64,000 nucleotides of DNA, taken from positions 29,772-93,771 of the forward strand of contig QEAR01000082.1 of NCBI GenBank assembly GCA_006535965.1, read 5' to 3'. The notes below the pieces were generated by a model. It did no database searches, had not been told where the DNA came from, and was given only the letters and a program-made list of their open reading frames with translations. Origin of the DNA: Spizellomyces sp. 'palustris'. Taxonomy: Eukaryota > Chytridiomycota > Chytridiomycetes > Spizellomycetales > Spizellomycetaceae. Position numbers and translations under genes: made by a program. The number at the start of each line of letters is the position of its first letter. Positions within the stretch are counted from its first letter, which is position 1. Shown piece after piece: positions 25,701-37,772 of this stretch.

Positions 25701-26772
25701 TTCCGCCTTTTTAAGACTTCCACGAAAACGAAGCTCCGGCGGTATCGTACTATGCGCAGAAATCAAGTAAGTCCTGCACCGGATATATCACGCCCAGTGC
25801 CTGAGCACAGATGCATACCCGCCTGATATACGAACATCAATAACCGCGTACACATATAAGACATGCTCGCCTTCGGACAGATTTACAATAGAATGGGACG
25901 CATGCGTGTATCCATATACATTGCCAGTAAATGCACGGTCATCTATCTTGAAAGATACCACCCCGGATAATTCGACCAAGTAAACCCCTTCTTCATGTAC
26001 GTTGAATTTGCCCCGGAAATATGAGGCATGCTGCAACGCAGCCCAACCTATCCTTACATATCAGCAACTTGCACATATAAAGCTGCAATCTTCTTACAAA
26101 GCCACCCATACCAAATGGCCTTTGGTTAAACTCCCACCGTATCTGCGGATATGACAGCCGTACAGTTTGATCTGGCCCTGTCTCCACATGACGCCATCGC
26201 ACGAAGCCTCCATCGGCAAGCTCCGAGGGATATCGATCCGTGGAAGAATAGCTCAAGTTCTCAAATCCACCGTAAGCGCTAAGGGGATCATTCCCGAGCT
26301 CTCTAGAACCATGTGGGAAAGGACCCAAGCTCTTCCGTCGTATTTGTTATTGAGTCGCTTTCTTCGGGACGGTATAATTGAAATTGGGTAACACATACCT
26401 CCCATATGTCAGGAAAAGTCACAGCATGCAATTTAGATTTTCGCAAAATAACACTATTGAGTTCTTCAAAACCAGCGGGATCGTTCAAGACTAGCGAGGA
26501 TGCCTGCAGTGGCATCATAGGATTCAGACTCAAGTCCCTCCGATATCTGGCAACTCTTTCAATATTCGCCCCACCTGGGATGCTTGTATAAAAGCGATCA
26601 GAATGAGCAGTCCCAACCACTGTAAGCCTCTGTTGGTTGACTTCATTATCGACGAGATGATGTGCGCCTAATGCTGGAAGACATTAAGGCGACGAGTGCG
26701 CGCTACTAAGCACCTCATATCATAGAGTCATGTGACTACAAGTCGCCCTGATGACGAAGCAACCAGCGACCA
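22772..26772 (-). CDS. Secreted-type alpha/beta hydrolase (prolyl-oligopeptidase-like esterase/peptidase)
   Basis: Large multi-exon protein, about 1000 residues, exons not all resolved. The most likely start is ATG 26772 (MVAGCFVIRATC, then AHHLVDNEVN after a 5' intron), a short signal-like segment. The N-terminal half (26.6-25.3 kb) is beta-rich. The catalytic half contains PIVLALHG with AGVEASSEFW (oxyanion region, split by an intron), the nucleophile elbow YAGHSNGAQGAWW near 24.7 kb, and EIPAQGHWFEG near 24.2 kb carrying the likely catalytic His. A further domain includes VVGDEYGDPH and ends WNNTWDWDPRCGYLK. The layout matches a fungal S9-like hydrolase family of unknown substrate. Divergent from citrate synthase. 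Confidence 0.75.
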
Positions 26773-27202
26773 TCCCAATGACAGGTGGGTTAAAATAGAG
26801 GCCAACGGTTCTCCTGGTCTTTATCGTAGTTGACAAACCTCCCGTACATGGTATTGATGGGGATTCATAAACTCCATCTGTCAAAGGGCGATCATTAAAC
26901 CTGGACATCATACAGTCCCAGCCGCTCTCGGCCAGAACTCGAGCGCATTCAAGTAACCAAACACTGTACAAGAGCCCAAAGAGTCCCCCCCCGCAAAGCG
27001 ACGTCGGAGGACAGGAACAATTGGACGTTGTTCCATCCCAAATCCATCCTTGACAACCAACGGGATGACACATATGTTCACGTGACCGGAGCGACGGCAA
27101 TTTCCGGAAATTGAAAAATCGGATGGGAACAAACCGACTGCTTTCTTCCCTCTTTGTTGCTTGTCGTCTCCCATCACCGACTCTCCCATCACTCACAAAA
27201 CA
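26773..27202. promoter_or_regulatory. Divergent promoter, hydrolase / citrate synthase
   Basis: 430 bp between start codons. TCACGTGA lies at 27078-27085, extended to TCACGTGACC, whose reverse complement contains GGTCAC. GGTCAC is the known R-box of the yeast Rtg1/Rtg3 retrograde factors, which regulate citrate synthase CIT2. Whether such factors act here is inference. A minus-strand open frame crosses this region but lacks conserved features. Confidence 0.45.
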
Positions 27203-29018
27203 ATGGCTTCCCTTCGTGTTTTGCCAAAGGTGTCAGCCGCCTCTTCAGTATGTCCCTATCTGTTTGATTTCCGCGATGCGGGAAAGCGAATCGTGCGTAT
27301 CAGTATGTTTACTTATCACGTCTTTACATTTTAGCTTCTTTCCCGGCAGTTCGCTGTGCGTGCCTATTCCACTGCCAAGACTCAGGTATGGCTTCGGCAT
27401 GAAAGTATCAGGAAGGTGTCTTCAGTTAACCTAAAGGTCGTTGATCCGTTGACTACAGAGCTTGAAGGAGCGTCTGAAGGAGTTGATCCCCGAAAAGCAG
27501 GCAGAAGTAAAGGAAGTACGTGCCAAGTATGGCAACAAGGTTCTGGGTGAGACCACCGTCGACATGGTGAGTTTGATTGAGGCACGTTCAGAGACCTTCC
27601 TAGGGATGCTAATTCTCGTCAATACCAGATGTACGGTGGTATGCGTGGTATCAAGGGTCTTGTGTGGGAAGGTTCCGTTCTCGATGCCGAGGAGGTTAGT
27701 TGAAAGCGCTTTTGGCGGTGTGTTCTTTTCTAAAATTAACTGGCGTGTTGTCCACAAATAGGGTATCCGTTTCCGTGGTTACACTATTCCTGAGTGTCAA
27801 AAGCTCCTCCCTGCTGCGGAGGGCGGTGAGGAGCCTCTTCCCGAGAGTCTTTTCTGGCTCTTGGTGACTGGTGAGGTCCCCACGGCTGAGCAAGTCAAGT
27901 CCCTCTCTGCCGACTGGGCTGCCCGGTCTGCTATCCCCTCGTACGTGGAAGACCTTCTTGATCGTTGCCCCAACACCCTCCACCCGATGAGTCAGTTCAG
28001 TTTGGCTGTCACTGCTTTGCAGCATGAGAGCAGCTTTGCGAAGGCCTACCAGAGCGGTGTTCCTAAGACTCAATACTGGGACTACACTTTCGAGGACGCG
28101 AACGACTTGATCGCTAAGCTCCCCAACATCGCAGCTCGCATCTACCGTAACGTTTTCAAGGATGGCAAGGTTCCTGAGATTGACCGCAACCTTGACTGGG
28201 GTGCCAATTTCGCCCACCTCCTTGGTTACCAGGACCCCAAGTTCGTCGAACTTATGCGTCTTTACCTCACTATTCACTCTGACCACGAAGGAGGTAACGT
28301 CAGGTAATTTGTCACTTTCAATGACTTTTGTCTGGCAACGGATTTTGGGTGTCTAATAGCCGTTCAATGTGTAGTGCTCACGCCACCCACTTGGTTGGAA
28401 GTGCTCTCTCCGACCCGTACCTTTCTTTCGCCGCTGGTATGAACGGTTTGGCCGGTCCTCTTCACGGTTTGGCGAACCAGGAGGTACTCCGTTGGACTTT
28501 GAAATTGAGGGAGCAAGTCGGCCCCAATGCTACCGATGAGGAGATCAAGGAGTTCTTGTGGAAAACCTTGAAGAGTGGTCAGGTTGTTCCCGGATACGGA
28601 CACGCTGTGCTGCGTAAGACCGACCCCCGTTACACTTGCCAGCGCGAGTTCGCTCTCAAACACCTCCCAACCGACCCAATGTTCAAGCTTGTTAGCCAAT
28701 TGTACAACATCATTCCCGGAGTTCTGACCGAGCACGGAAAGACCAAGAACCCATGGCCTAACGTTGACGCCCATAGTGGTGTTCTTCTCCAGCATTTCGG
28801 CTTTGTGGAGCAAGATTTCTACACTGTCTTGTTTGGAGTGTCGCGTGCCTTGGGTGTCATGAATGGACTCATCTGGGACCGTGCCCTTGGTCTCCCCATT
28901 GAGCGGTAAGCATATCTTGTTCTCGTCGACAGGGTGGTCGATGTGCTAATGTTGATTTGTCTGTAGGCCAAAGTCCTTCAGTACGGCTCACCTTAAGAAG
29001 ATGTTCGAGGGCAAATAA
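27203..29018 (+). CDS. CIT1: Citrate synthase, mitochondrial
   Basis: Condenses oxaloacetate and acetyl-CoA to citrate, the first step of the TCA cycle. Exons 27203-27247, 27335-27385, 27459-27566, 27629-27694, 27762-28303, 28375-28905 and 28967-29018 join to 464 residues. The N-terminus [20 protein letters not shown] is a mitochondrial presequence. The catalytic triad is visible: His in [12 protein letters not shown], His in GYGHAVLR and Asp in NVDAHSG. Other signatures are [26 protein letters not shown] and [15 protein letters not shown]. The C-terminus lacks the SKL peroxisomal signal. Codon use is strikingly biased to C-ending codons compared with neighbours, consistent with high expression. 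Confidence 0.98.
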
Positions 29019-29186
29019 TAGGTAATGACTACATATTTTATGTCATGTCCTCATAAAATGATTCCCGGATGAGGTTGGATTGGGCGACGGATGTGGTTTT
29101 CTTTTTCGTTTATGCATTATTTTGACTTGAATATACAACTTGTTATTTAATTATCATCAAGTACACTCCCAATCAGTCGCATATTG

Positions 29187-32100
29187 CTATCGCTTCCCCT
29201 CATTCATCCATTTATCCCTTAGTCGTATGGTATCTTGGGCCGATCCTGTTTTCACCTCACACAAGCAGCTGTATTTGTAAAGTGCTGCCTCACTTAGCCA
29301 TCGTAGTTTGCGGCAGAACTCGTATACGGCGAAGCTCTGTGGTGTCTCTGGTAAGATATATGGATTTTGCTGGTAGACACTGAACCGAGAGATGCTCTTG
29401 TGGAACATTCGCAACTTTCCAAAATTAATGAGTCCATTGTCGAACCGCTTTGGGTTTCCATCATTGACAAACAATAAATCTTTCATGAATAGACTCAGGA
29501 TTGGGATGAAGGGGGGAGGATTTCGATCCTTCTCCATTTGGTCTAGTATCTGCCGATATGATCGATAATTGCCTTGCGGTGCTAGAAGAAGTTCCAACTC
29601 CTGCAATTGTTTCAAGCGCTTTGGATCGACGGCCTGAAAAGTTTTGGACAATTTAATCCGATGCCATGAGTTGAGCCATGTGAAAGCCACACGTCGCATT
29701 TCTCACCTCCCAGGTCGATTTAAGTCGGCTCACTGCAGAAAGATTCAAGCCGGATATTATTGCCAGCAACGTATTGTAATTGTTCAACGCCCGGCAGTGG
29801 TATGCCACTTTGATACATTTCTCAGCTATTTTCACCCGATTCTTGAGTTCCGGTTGAGTGCAAATCTCTGTCGCGATCCAGTAGGACACCTAAAAAGAGA
29901 TGCGGGAGTGAGATCCTTGATATTCTGCATTCCGCGTGCTTGTTTATACCTGATTGAAACCGTTCACCATGTCCGTAATGGAAGCAACTTCCCTAGCAAT
30001 AACCGGATCATCTTTCTTATCTTCCCACAAATGTAGCAGGAAAGCCAGGGGACTTATGGCGGCAAAGCGCTCATGTTCCAAGATGGTCAGTTGATGGGCA
30101 AGTTCTTTTGGATCCATTTCAAGGAACTGGGTTTTAGCGACAACTGCAGATGCTTTCGAGCAAACCGTTGGCGCATTCGCAAGTCGCCATTTAGCGATGC
30201 GGTGCTAGCGTTCGGAAAGCAATAAGATACTGCTGAGAATGAAATCACCAAAACAAATTCCAACCTTGACAGTCATTAACCCCTTGAGGAGTACCGCCAG
30301 GCTCTGAAAGTCTTCTGTATACTTGACAGCCCGGGTTTCTACCTCCTCTGTTTTTGCTTCGAATGGCTGCTGCATGATGTCCAGAAATCTGTTCAAGGCT
30401 CGTAGTGCTGCTGGATTGACAAAGTCTGGGGACCAGTGATTATAAATCCAGTGTTTTACCACAGACACCGTGCTATAAAGGCACATGAGACATGACACCA
30501 AGGTCCACCAAATGGCAAAATTAGATAACTTTACCGTAGTCTGATTACCGGCCGCCATTTTTCGACTGCCCGAACTTGATCTACTGACGCATTTTGCGGG
30601 GGTTCCACATTGAGCCGTCCAGTGAGTCTCTCCAGCACTTCTTCGGCGGTCATAAAATGGCGGTACGTCAGCAAAAAGGCCTGAATATATTCCTGATCTA
30701 TGTCCAATCTTCAGTTGAAGCAACTAATCTACGTTGATTTTCATCTTGTACTTACCGGGATCGTGCTCATCAGCAAGACGTTCGATCAGTTTGTCGACGG
30801 TACCCCCTGCAATGGAATGCTTGTTCACCGACCCGTCTATGATGAGAGGATGTAACGAAAACGGAAAACATGAGAATTAAGTAATCTTCCCGCGCGCGCA
30901 CTGCATGCGTCGGGGAGGCGGGATTCGTATATTGTGCGCAAAATCATGACGTGCTAGCCTACCTTGATCTATCTCGTATCGGACCACAATGCTTCCATCA
31001 AAATTGTCACTCATTTGCTTCATGAGTACCCACGGTGGCCTCATGGGCGCCTTGGGAGCCTCCGGTACGCTCTCTGCTACTGTCTTTGCCTCATACTGAC
31101 TTGTTTCCTTAGCAGTCATGACTCGTTGCTCTTCCTCCGTGCCTAAAATGTTGCTGGAAGTACGCAAGAAAGGCGCGGGAAGTGTCGGAGTAGGATCGCC
31201 CTCAGGAACAGGCGACTCGTCGTCTGTCTCTGAGTGCCCGGGATCCTGCCCGGTAACCTCCCGCATATTTGCTGCGAGTTCTGCCAATAAATTGTGAAAT
31301 TCTCGCGTATACGCATCACCTTTCGCACCTGCAACGAGAAATAACACATTAGCTGTTCTGTACAATTGGACCAACGTGTTAATGTGGTCGAAACTACGTC
31401 TACCTGTATTTGCCAATGTTCCTTTCAGGGTTCCACCAAGGCTCTGGGCTACAGAGATATTGGAACTAGCAGTATTAATAGTGCTGGTCCATGCTGACAT
31501 CTCATCTTGAGATGCTGCCCAACAATGCAGTACGCCATTCCGATGTATGATGTTGAAACCGCCCTGCGTCGCCTGCTGCGGATCCGGTAATGCTAAGCAG
31601 TTTTCTGCCGGGATTTCTATGATCGTCTTACGCATCTCCCCATTGTTTGGATCTTTTTCGCACATTTTGAGAACGTAATCCTCTAATGTTGCCGACAGCA
31701 CCTCGACGGACTTGTTTCGCTCCACGCGTACCACGCCGGAGAGCGCAGCTAAATCCGCGATATTATCGGCTGTTGTGGTTGATCCCGATATTGTATATTT
31801 CTTCCCTCCGATCAGCGTTAGATATCTCGGAGGGGACGTCTCCGCCAAAAATGTAGAAACACTTGACGTGCCGCATGGAGACGCCAATCCGGAGCTCTGA
31901 GATGAACTTTTCACTCTGATGGTGCCAGTATTGATCCTCGGAACACCTGGTGTATCCGAGGACTGTCGAGGTCGAGATCCAGGCCCACTATTCAGGAAAT
32001 CTATCAGTGTCATCCCGCTGTCTCTTTTTTCGTCATCGGATTCAACATCGGAGAGCGGGCTCGGTTTCCCTGTGGATGACATGGAATTTATCGAGTCGGA

Positions 32101-33018
32101 ACTAGTTGTCGTTGCTCCAAACGGAAATCCGGCGCTCCAGCGTCTGGATGTATCTTTAACCGTACCCCGCAGATCTGGAACTGAGGAGGCAACAGGTCCA
32201 GATGATGGGCTCAACCCGCTTTCAATAGACTCAGTGCGCGGAATGTCGGTTGAGGCCCCCCGTGACTCAGTTATCGCTAGAGATGCTGCCGATGCTCCAC
32301 TGTTTCTCTTTTGAGCTTTGAGTTGATCAAGTAGGCTCGGAAATGTACCCGGAGGGGGGAAGGAAGTGTCGGTAGGAGTGGTCGTGAAAACGCTATTCGA
32401 TTGGACTGCTGATCGAGGTCTCGTTCTTCGTAATGAAGCATCCTGCCACCCCTCGTCAGTAAATCTTTCTACATCATCAGCATATTATGGGCTCAACAAA
32501 CCTTTTGTTGGCCGTCTGGCTTTGGTGCGTCCATGTTTAACATCTCATGAAAGCTGATAGCCTCTTCCTCTTCAGCGGGTCCAGCCAACGACGCGGCGGA
32601 TGCAGCTTTGCCACCACCAGCAAGGCCCCGCAAGGTTTTTGCCATTGAGGAATCCGACGTCCTCCTACTAAGTATGCGTGGGAGGGCAGAGTGCCTTCGT
32701 AGCTTTTTGCTATCATCGCTGGATTCTAAGCCTACCTTTGACTACCATGTCTAAAACTTTTAACATTCCACAGCAGCATTGAGGAAGGCAGTGTCTGCCT
32801 ACCTTTGCGGCCAGACGCTTCTCCGAGTCCAAAGTTTCTGCGGTATAAATACCCCCTGCTTCCAATCTAGCAACGCCCATCTCATCCAATGCGGCGGAGG
32901 AGCCCGTTCTGTGATTGAACAAAATCATCGCGTTTCCATATTTGGCTTTAACGGGTATTGAGGTTCCCGGCAGATACGGAACACCGTGGAGAGTGCAGTA
33001 CATGGCTTGAAAACTCAT
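29187..33018 (-). CDS. PH and RasGEF domain protein (Ras-type guanine nucleotide exchange factor)
   Basis: Activates Ras-family GTPases by nucleotide exchange. Multi-exon; the start taken is ATG 33018 (MSFQAMYCTLHGVPYLPG). Order: an N-terminal region of unknown fold (33.0-32.8 kb), a Ser/Pro-rich low-complexity linker (32.7-31.9 kb), a PH-like domain (PRYLTLIGGKKYTI to HCWAASQDEMSAWTST, about 31.85-31.5 kb) and a RasGEF N-terminal domain (KHWIYNHWSPDFV, 30.7-30.2 kb). The CDC25-type catalytic domain follows (29.9-29.2 kb) with KIAEKCIKVAYHCRALNNYNT, ISGLNLSAVSRLKSTW and INFGKLRMFHKSI. It ends at LRDKWMNEGKR. No SH3 domain is seen, unlike yeast Cdc25. Intron boundaries in the middle are not all fixed. 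Confidence 0.85.
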
Positions 33019-33697
33019 TGATTAGTATTGGATAGGTATATGGCTATGGAAAATAAAAACTCGGGAGCTGGGGGCAGAGGTTGATCGAAAGTTAACGTGA
33101 GTCATTCGGGCAGAGCCCGCCATTGAATCTATTTTTGGCGTTCGGCATTGTTGAATGACAACGGATTGGATATTGGAGGCGAGTAAGAATTCAAACTTAA
33201 TGAGGGGTGAAGGAGCAAGGGTGCAGGGTCGGACTTTCGATTATATCGCATTTGCTAAGCCCCGTGTGGCGTGGTTGGCAAGTCACTATTGCTCAAAGTG
33301 CCCGTTTGGGCAAACCGAGCCTACCGTGAATGATGGCAGAGAAACACCAGAAAATGAACCGGGAAAGGCAACCGTACATTGATGGTGGATAGCCATTGGC
33401 CACGGAGCTCTTACCACCGTTGATGTGAGTTGGCCGAAGTCCAACTGGTTCGAGGCACGGCGAACAGCAAAGTACTCTGCGTAGCGTCACGGTCAACGTC
33501 GTGTGAGCAATGTTGTAGTCTTTGGGCTGTGACACGGTTCGCGCACACGTGATCACAAAAGCGACATCACACAGTTGTCCTCTACACTTCCAAGCCCTTT
33601 TTTTGACGACAACATCTTGCGTTTGGCCCAGCTTTGTCGGCTTACTTTTTCCGGGTTTCCTTCTTTTCTTTATTCATTGGATCCAGATTTTGTACCA
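33019..33697. promoter_or_regulatory. Divergent intergenic region, RasGEF / homogentisate dioxygenase
   Basis: 679 bp between two start codons with no supported gene. Contains ACACGTGATCAC at 33545-33556, about 145 bp upstream of the homogentisate dioxygenase ATG. Confidence 0.4.
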
Positions 33698-35976
33698 ATG
33701 TCTTCCGCATCTACCTACACGTATCTCCAGGGCTTTGGAAACACTCATGCAACAGAGGCACTCGAGGGGGCACTTCCAGAAGGTAAGCAGGTTTCTTGCC
33801 GTGTCGTATGGAGCAGAAAATGACAGCGGCAAGTTTCTTACCTTGTGTTCTCTGACGATACTTAGGACAAAACTCTCCTCAAAGGGTCCCTTACGGCCTA
33901 TACGCCGAACAGCTTTCTGGTACCGCATTCACAGCACCGAGGTCGGAAAACCAGCGAAGGTTAGTGTACAATTACGTGTTATAATCAATCAATGTTATAT
34001 GCTACTCATAATTAATTACTGATAGCTGGCTCTATCGTATTCGCCCTTCCGTGTGTCACACCCCATTCACACGCACTCCGTCACCCACTCTTGTCCGTTC
34101 GTTTGCCGTAGGACATCAAGATTCTGAATGTCAATCTACCCCCAATCAGCTTAGGTATTTATACATTTATCTGGCGCGAAATAATATCGACTGATCAGAG
34201 CCTCCTATGAGCGTATTCGTAGATGGTCTCCCTTTGAGCTACCAAAGCATGGCGGTGTAGACTTTGTACACGGTCTTCACACTGTTTGTGGGTATCTTTG
34301 TTAACTTATGCAGAGCAATCGTGTAAGAACAGCTCATCTTCTTAATTGACTTATATAGGTGGATCTGGTGATCCTTCGGTGCGAAATGGAATTGCCATCC
34401 ACGTATATCTTGCAAATGCAAGCATGGTGAACTCTGCCTTTTATAATGCGGACGGTGACTTACTAATTGGTAACCACTAACCTGTATATTGTGGCGATCC
34501 TATGACGAGCTCGCTCACATCCAATTCGTCTGCACAGTGCCTCAACAAGGGCGGTTGGACATTCAAACCGAACTTGGTTATCTTTATGTCGAGCCGAATG
34601 AAATTGTAGTTATTCCTCGAGGGTGAGTGTCGCTTGTCTTCTTCTACGCTCTATCGATCAAATGTAATCCTGACTGTGAAGTGGTGGCCTAGGATTCGCT
34701 ATGCTGTGAGATTACCTGATGGACCCAGCCGAGGATATGTTCTTGAAGTATTTGACCGCCACTTTGAGCTACCGGATCTAGGTCCAATCGGTAGGCGCGT
34801 GATGTGGGTTACCGTTTGGTCGACCTGCTCTCAATTGCTGATCCTCGATGTCATTCCTAGGTGCCAATGGTCTTGCTAACCCACGCGATTTCTTGTATCC
34901 AACCGCGGCATATGAGGACAAGGAGAATATATCCTTCACTATAACAACAAAGTACCAGGGCCAACTGTACACCCTTCAGCAGGTTAGCGAATACACTTGG
35001 CATAATCAAAGGTTCACCTCTGAGTTCCGTCCATCTCTTCCCGTCTTAGACTCATTCGGCATTTGATGTGGTTGCTTGGTAATGTTTTTAATTCATCGCT
35101 ATATAAAAATTTGAGCATCATGATAACAGCTGGCTCGACTGAATTTAGGCATGGCAACTATGCCCCGTACAAGTATGACTTGCGGAAATTCTGCACCGTT
35201 AACACGGTATCATTTGATCATCCGGTAACCAGCCCTTACGAGATGGAGCTAGTTGAGGACGATGTGATGAAGCTTGCTAATATAGCCTCTTGGTTATAGG
35301 ATCCATCGATCTTCACGGTGCTCACATCCAAATCAAGCACACCTGGTGTTGCTGTAGCTGACTTTGTCATATTCCCACCGCGCTGGATGGTCGGAGAACA
35401 TACATTCCGGTAAGTCAAATGTGTTAATCGCAGTCTCCCGCTGTTTAGTTATATCACCTGCCTTTCAGCCCGCCATATTATCACCGTAATTGGTAAATAT
35501 ATGGATGGATTCCGCTACGCAGTCTCTGCGAACGTCAATATTCATATATGGATATATATTATAGTATGGCCGAGTTTATGGGTTTGATCAGCGGAGGGTA
35601 CGATGCCAAAGCCAAAGGGTTCCTACCTGGTGGCGCATCTCTTCACAGGTAAGTGATGGTCGGCCCATCAGCAAGGCCACAATCTCAGTGTAAATGCTGA
35701 GAACGAGGTATCTCTTTTTTTAGCACAATGAGTGCACACGGACCCGATCAAATGACCTTCGAGAAGGCGTCAACCGAAGAATTGCAACCCGTCAAGCTCC
35801 GTCCTGATGGTCTAGCGTTCATGTTCGAAACGTCGCATATGCTTTCCTTAACCAAATGGGCCGTGGAGAAAGAATATGCAGGTGGCAAAGTTTTGCAGGA
35901 TGGTTACTATGAGTGCTGGCAAGGTTTGAAAAAGTACTTTGACGCTAAGAATAAGGAAGGCAAGTGGGGTCAGTGA
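33698..35976 (+). CDS. HGD: Homogentisate 1,2-dioxygenase
   Basis: Fe(II) enzyme opening the aromatic ring of homogentisate in tyrosine/phenylalanine degradation. First exons are 33698-33782, 33866-33959 and 34026-34154, followed by about seven more. Conserved text includes [85 protein letters not shown] and [23 protein letters not shown]. Iron ligands are visible: His in PYYHRNC (split by an intron), Glu in MAEFMGLI and His in SAHGPD. The C-terminus is [20 protein letters not shown]. Length is as expected for the family. The partner genes of the pathway are not in this window. Confidence 0.96.
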
Positions 35977-36297
35977 TATTATGCCGAGTGCGGTGCTATG
36001 TCGTACGATGGGCCGCAGTAATTCCAGCTTGCAATTTAGTGTAGGTTGTATATAGGTTGTGGGCTATTAAATGTATCCATGGGGCTCGCGTATAAAGGAT
36101 ACATGTGCTGGCTAAAACTGATCTGCTCTGTCTGTATACCGTAAATTCTGTGGTAATCAAAATGAATGTGTTTTCAAAAATGAGGGACTTTGGGGGTCGT
36201 GACTCGAGAGGCGTCCTGGGATGCAGTCCTTGCCCCACGAACTTGCTGCACAATCTCCCACGTCAGGAGCTTTCCATCGGATAGGAGAACTGCCACC

Positions 36298-37772
36298 ATG
36301 CCCAGTTCAAAGAACAATGGCGCGGGAGAGATGGGTAATAGATTTGGGCGTCCAGATCTTGATCGGATCGGGATTTTCAGTGAAGTTCCGTACATCTCAA
36401 TTGGCGACAAGTACAATGATAAGAATAATGGTACCGGAATTTGTCAGATGCGTTATGGCTTTCGCACAGCGATTCATCTAAATGATCGATTATATGTAGA
36501 CGCTTTTCTGAGTTATCGGACCAAGGGGAAACAGTTCATTACGAACCCTCCCAAGAAAGGACATGACACAAGAGATGTTTTCTTCGACAAAGAGTTCATT
36601 CGGGTGTTTGAGGTGAGCAAGGCTCCATGATTCTCACGAGGTGGAAAATGTGCGTTGGGCTTAAATGACCTGAGATCGGCGCAGAATGAGCCATACATTG
36701 ATTTAGTAAAATTACGACGACGGTGGAGATTGCAAGCAAAAGAGAAGAATATTGTTCCAGCTCCGTTTAGGCCGTCCAATATTCCCCCAAAGCCGTAAGG
36801 ATGAAAGTCCATTAGATGTTTAACTTCACAAGCTCGCGTGTAAGCATTTTTCTTCACTACACCAGTTCCGGGAGTGGATCACCCTGGGGGACGTTTGAGC
36901 AGCAATGGCCTCTTGAAAAGAACGAGAGCGAAGATCGTCCCTCCTTTACAAGCGAACGAGAACCACCTGAAAGGGAGGCGCTAGTGAACTTTCTGACGCG
37001 CCCACCCAAAAAAGGCGGCTTCGGTATGGCGATATGGTCAATATCAGTGGCGATAACCTTCTTGCCAATCCTATGTACCCTTTGCCGGCCCCATCTGTAG
37101 GTTACGCAAATGTTACAATCGGGAAACAGTATGAGTATATTGGGGATCCATATGATGGGCCTGATATCGTTTCAAGGGTAATCTGTTGCAAAAACAGGTT
37201 CAAAGTCGAATCCTCTCTGATGCACATTATTTGACGTATTTTAGAAAGACCGGCAGGAACATCAACGAAAAGTTGTGGGAGAGCGTCCATTCATTTCGAG
37301 CAGCTCGAAACTACAATATTTTAGTCCGTTTGTATCTTTGTTCCAGGCGCAAGGTAACCTAATAACGGCAAGTTCGACCATTTGTGAACAGCCTGGCCTA
37401 ACTTTTGATCCTTTAGCGGGAGCGAAAGCTCGTTCTAGCAAAGGATTAAAGAAGAGCAGCAAACTTCCAGTCATTCAAACTCCTTTCAAACCCTCCTCAG
37501 GTGTTGGATCTACGATTAACAAATATCCGAGCTATGAACCCCCACAGGCTCCTAAAGGGAAGAAAGGTAAAGGCGGCGAAGAGGAAACAGTAGTGCTGAA
37601 GGGTGCTGCAGCAAAGGCTCCGAAGGTGAACCTCATATTCCGACCTGGTGGAATACCAAAAAGCTATCCTGTTCGAAGCATTATTGACAGTAACACACCT
37701 TTGGCGCCCCCTCCTTGGATACAAGAAGCACTTGTGAGTGCAAATGTGACTGTCGGTGGCTCACAGGGATAA
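36298..37772 (+). CDS. CFAP96: CFAP96 / UPF0602 (C4orf47-like) flagellar protein
   Basis: Cilia- and flagella-associated protein of the C4orf47 family, a microtubule-associated protein in ciliated eukaryotes. It starts MPSSKNNGAGEMGNRFGRPD, then GIFSEVPYISIGDKY, matching the family pattern 'FGLFEEMGYITIGDPY'. Further blocks are KGKQFITNPPKKG, FIRVFENEPYIDLVKLRRRW (across an intron), PSGSGSPWGTFEQQ, PPKKGGFGYANVTIGKQYEY, GDPYDGPD and FRPGGIPKSYPVRSIID. At least five introns split these, e.g. 36430-36500, each preserving phase. Slightly longer than human CFAP96 because of a Lys/Gly-rich insert (APKGKKGKGGEEETV). Supports a flagellated stage together with B9D2. Confidence 0.88.

Noticed and set aside
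26793-27196. Long minus-strand open frame upstream of the hydrolase
   Set aside because: It crosses the divergent promoter almost to the citrate synthase start, is Cys/Arg-rich, and has no conserved features; only its last bases from ATG 26772 fit as the hydrolase 5' exon.
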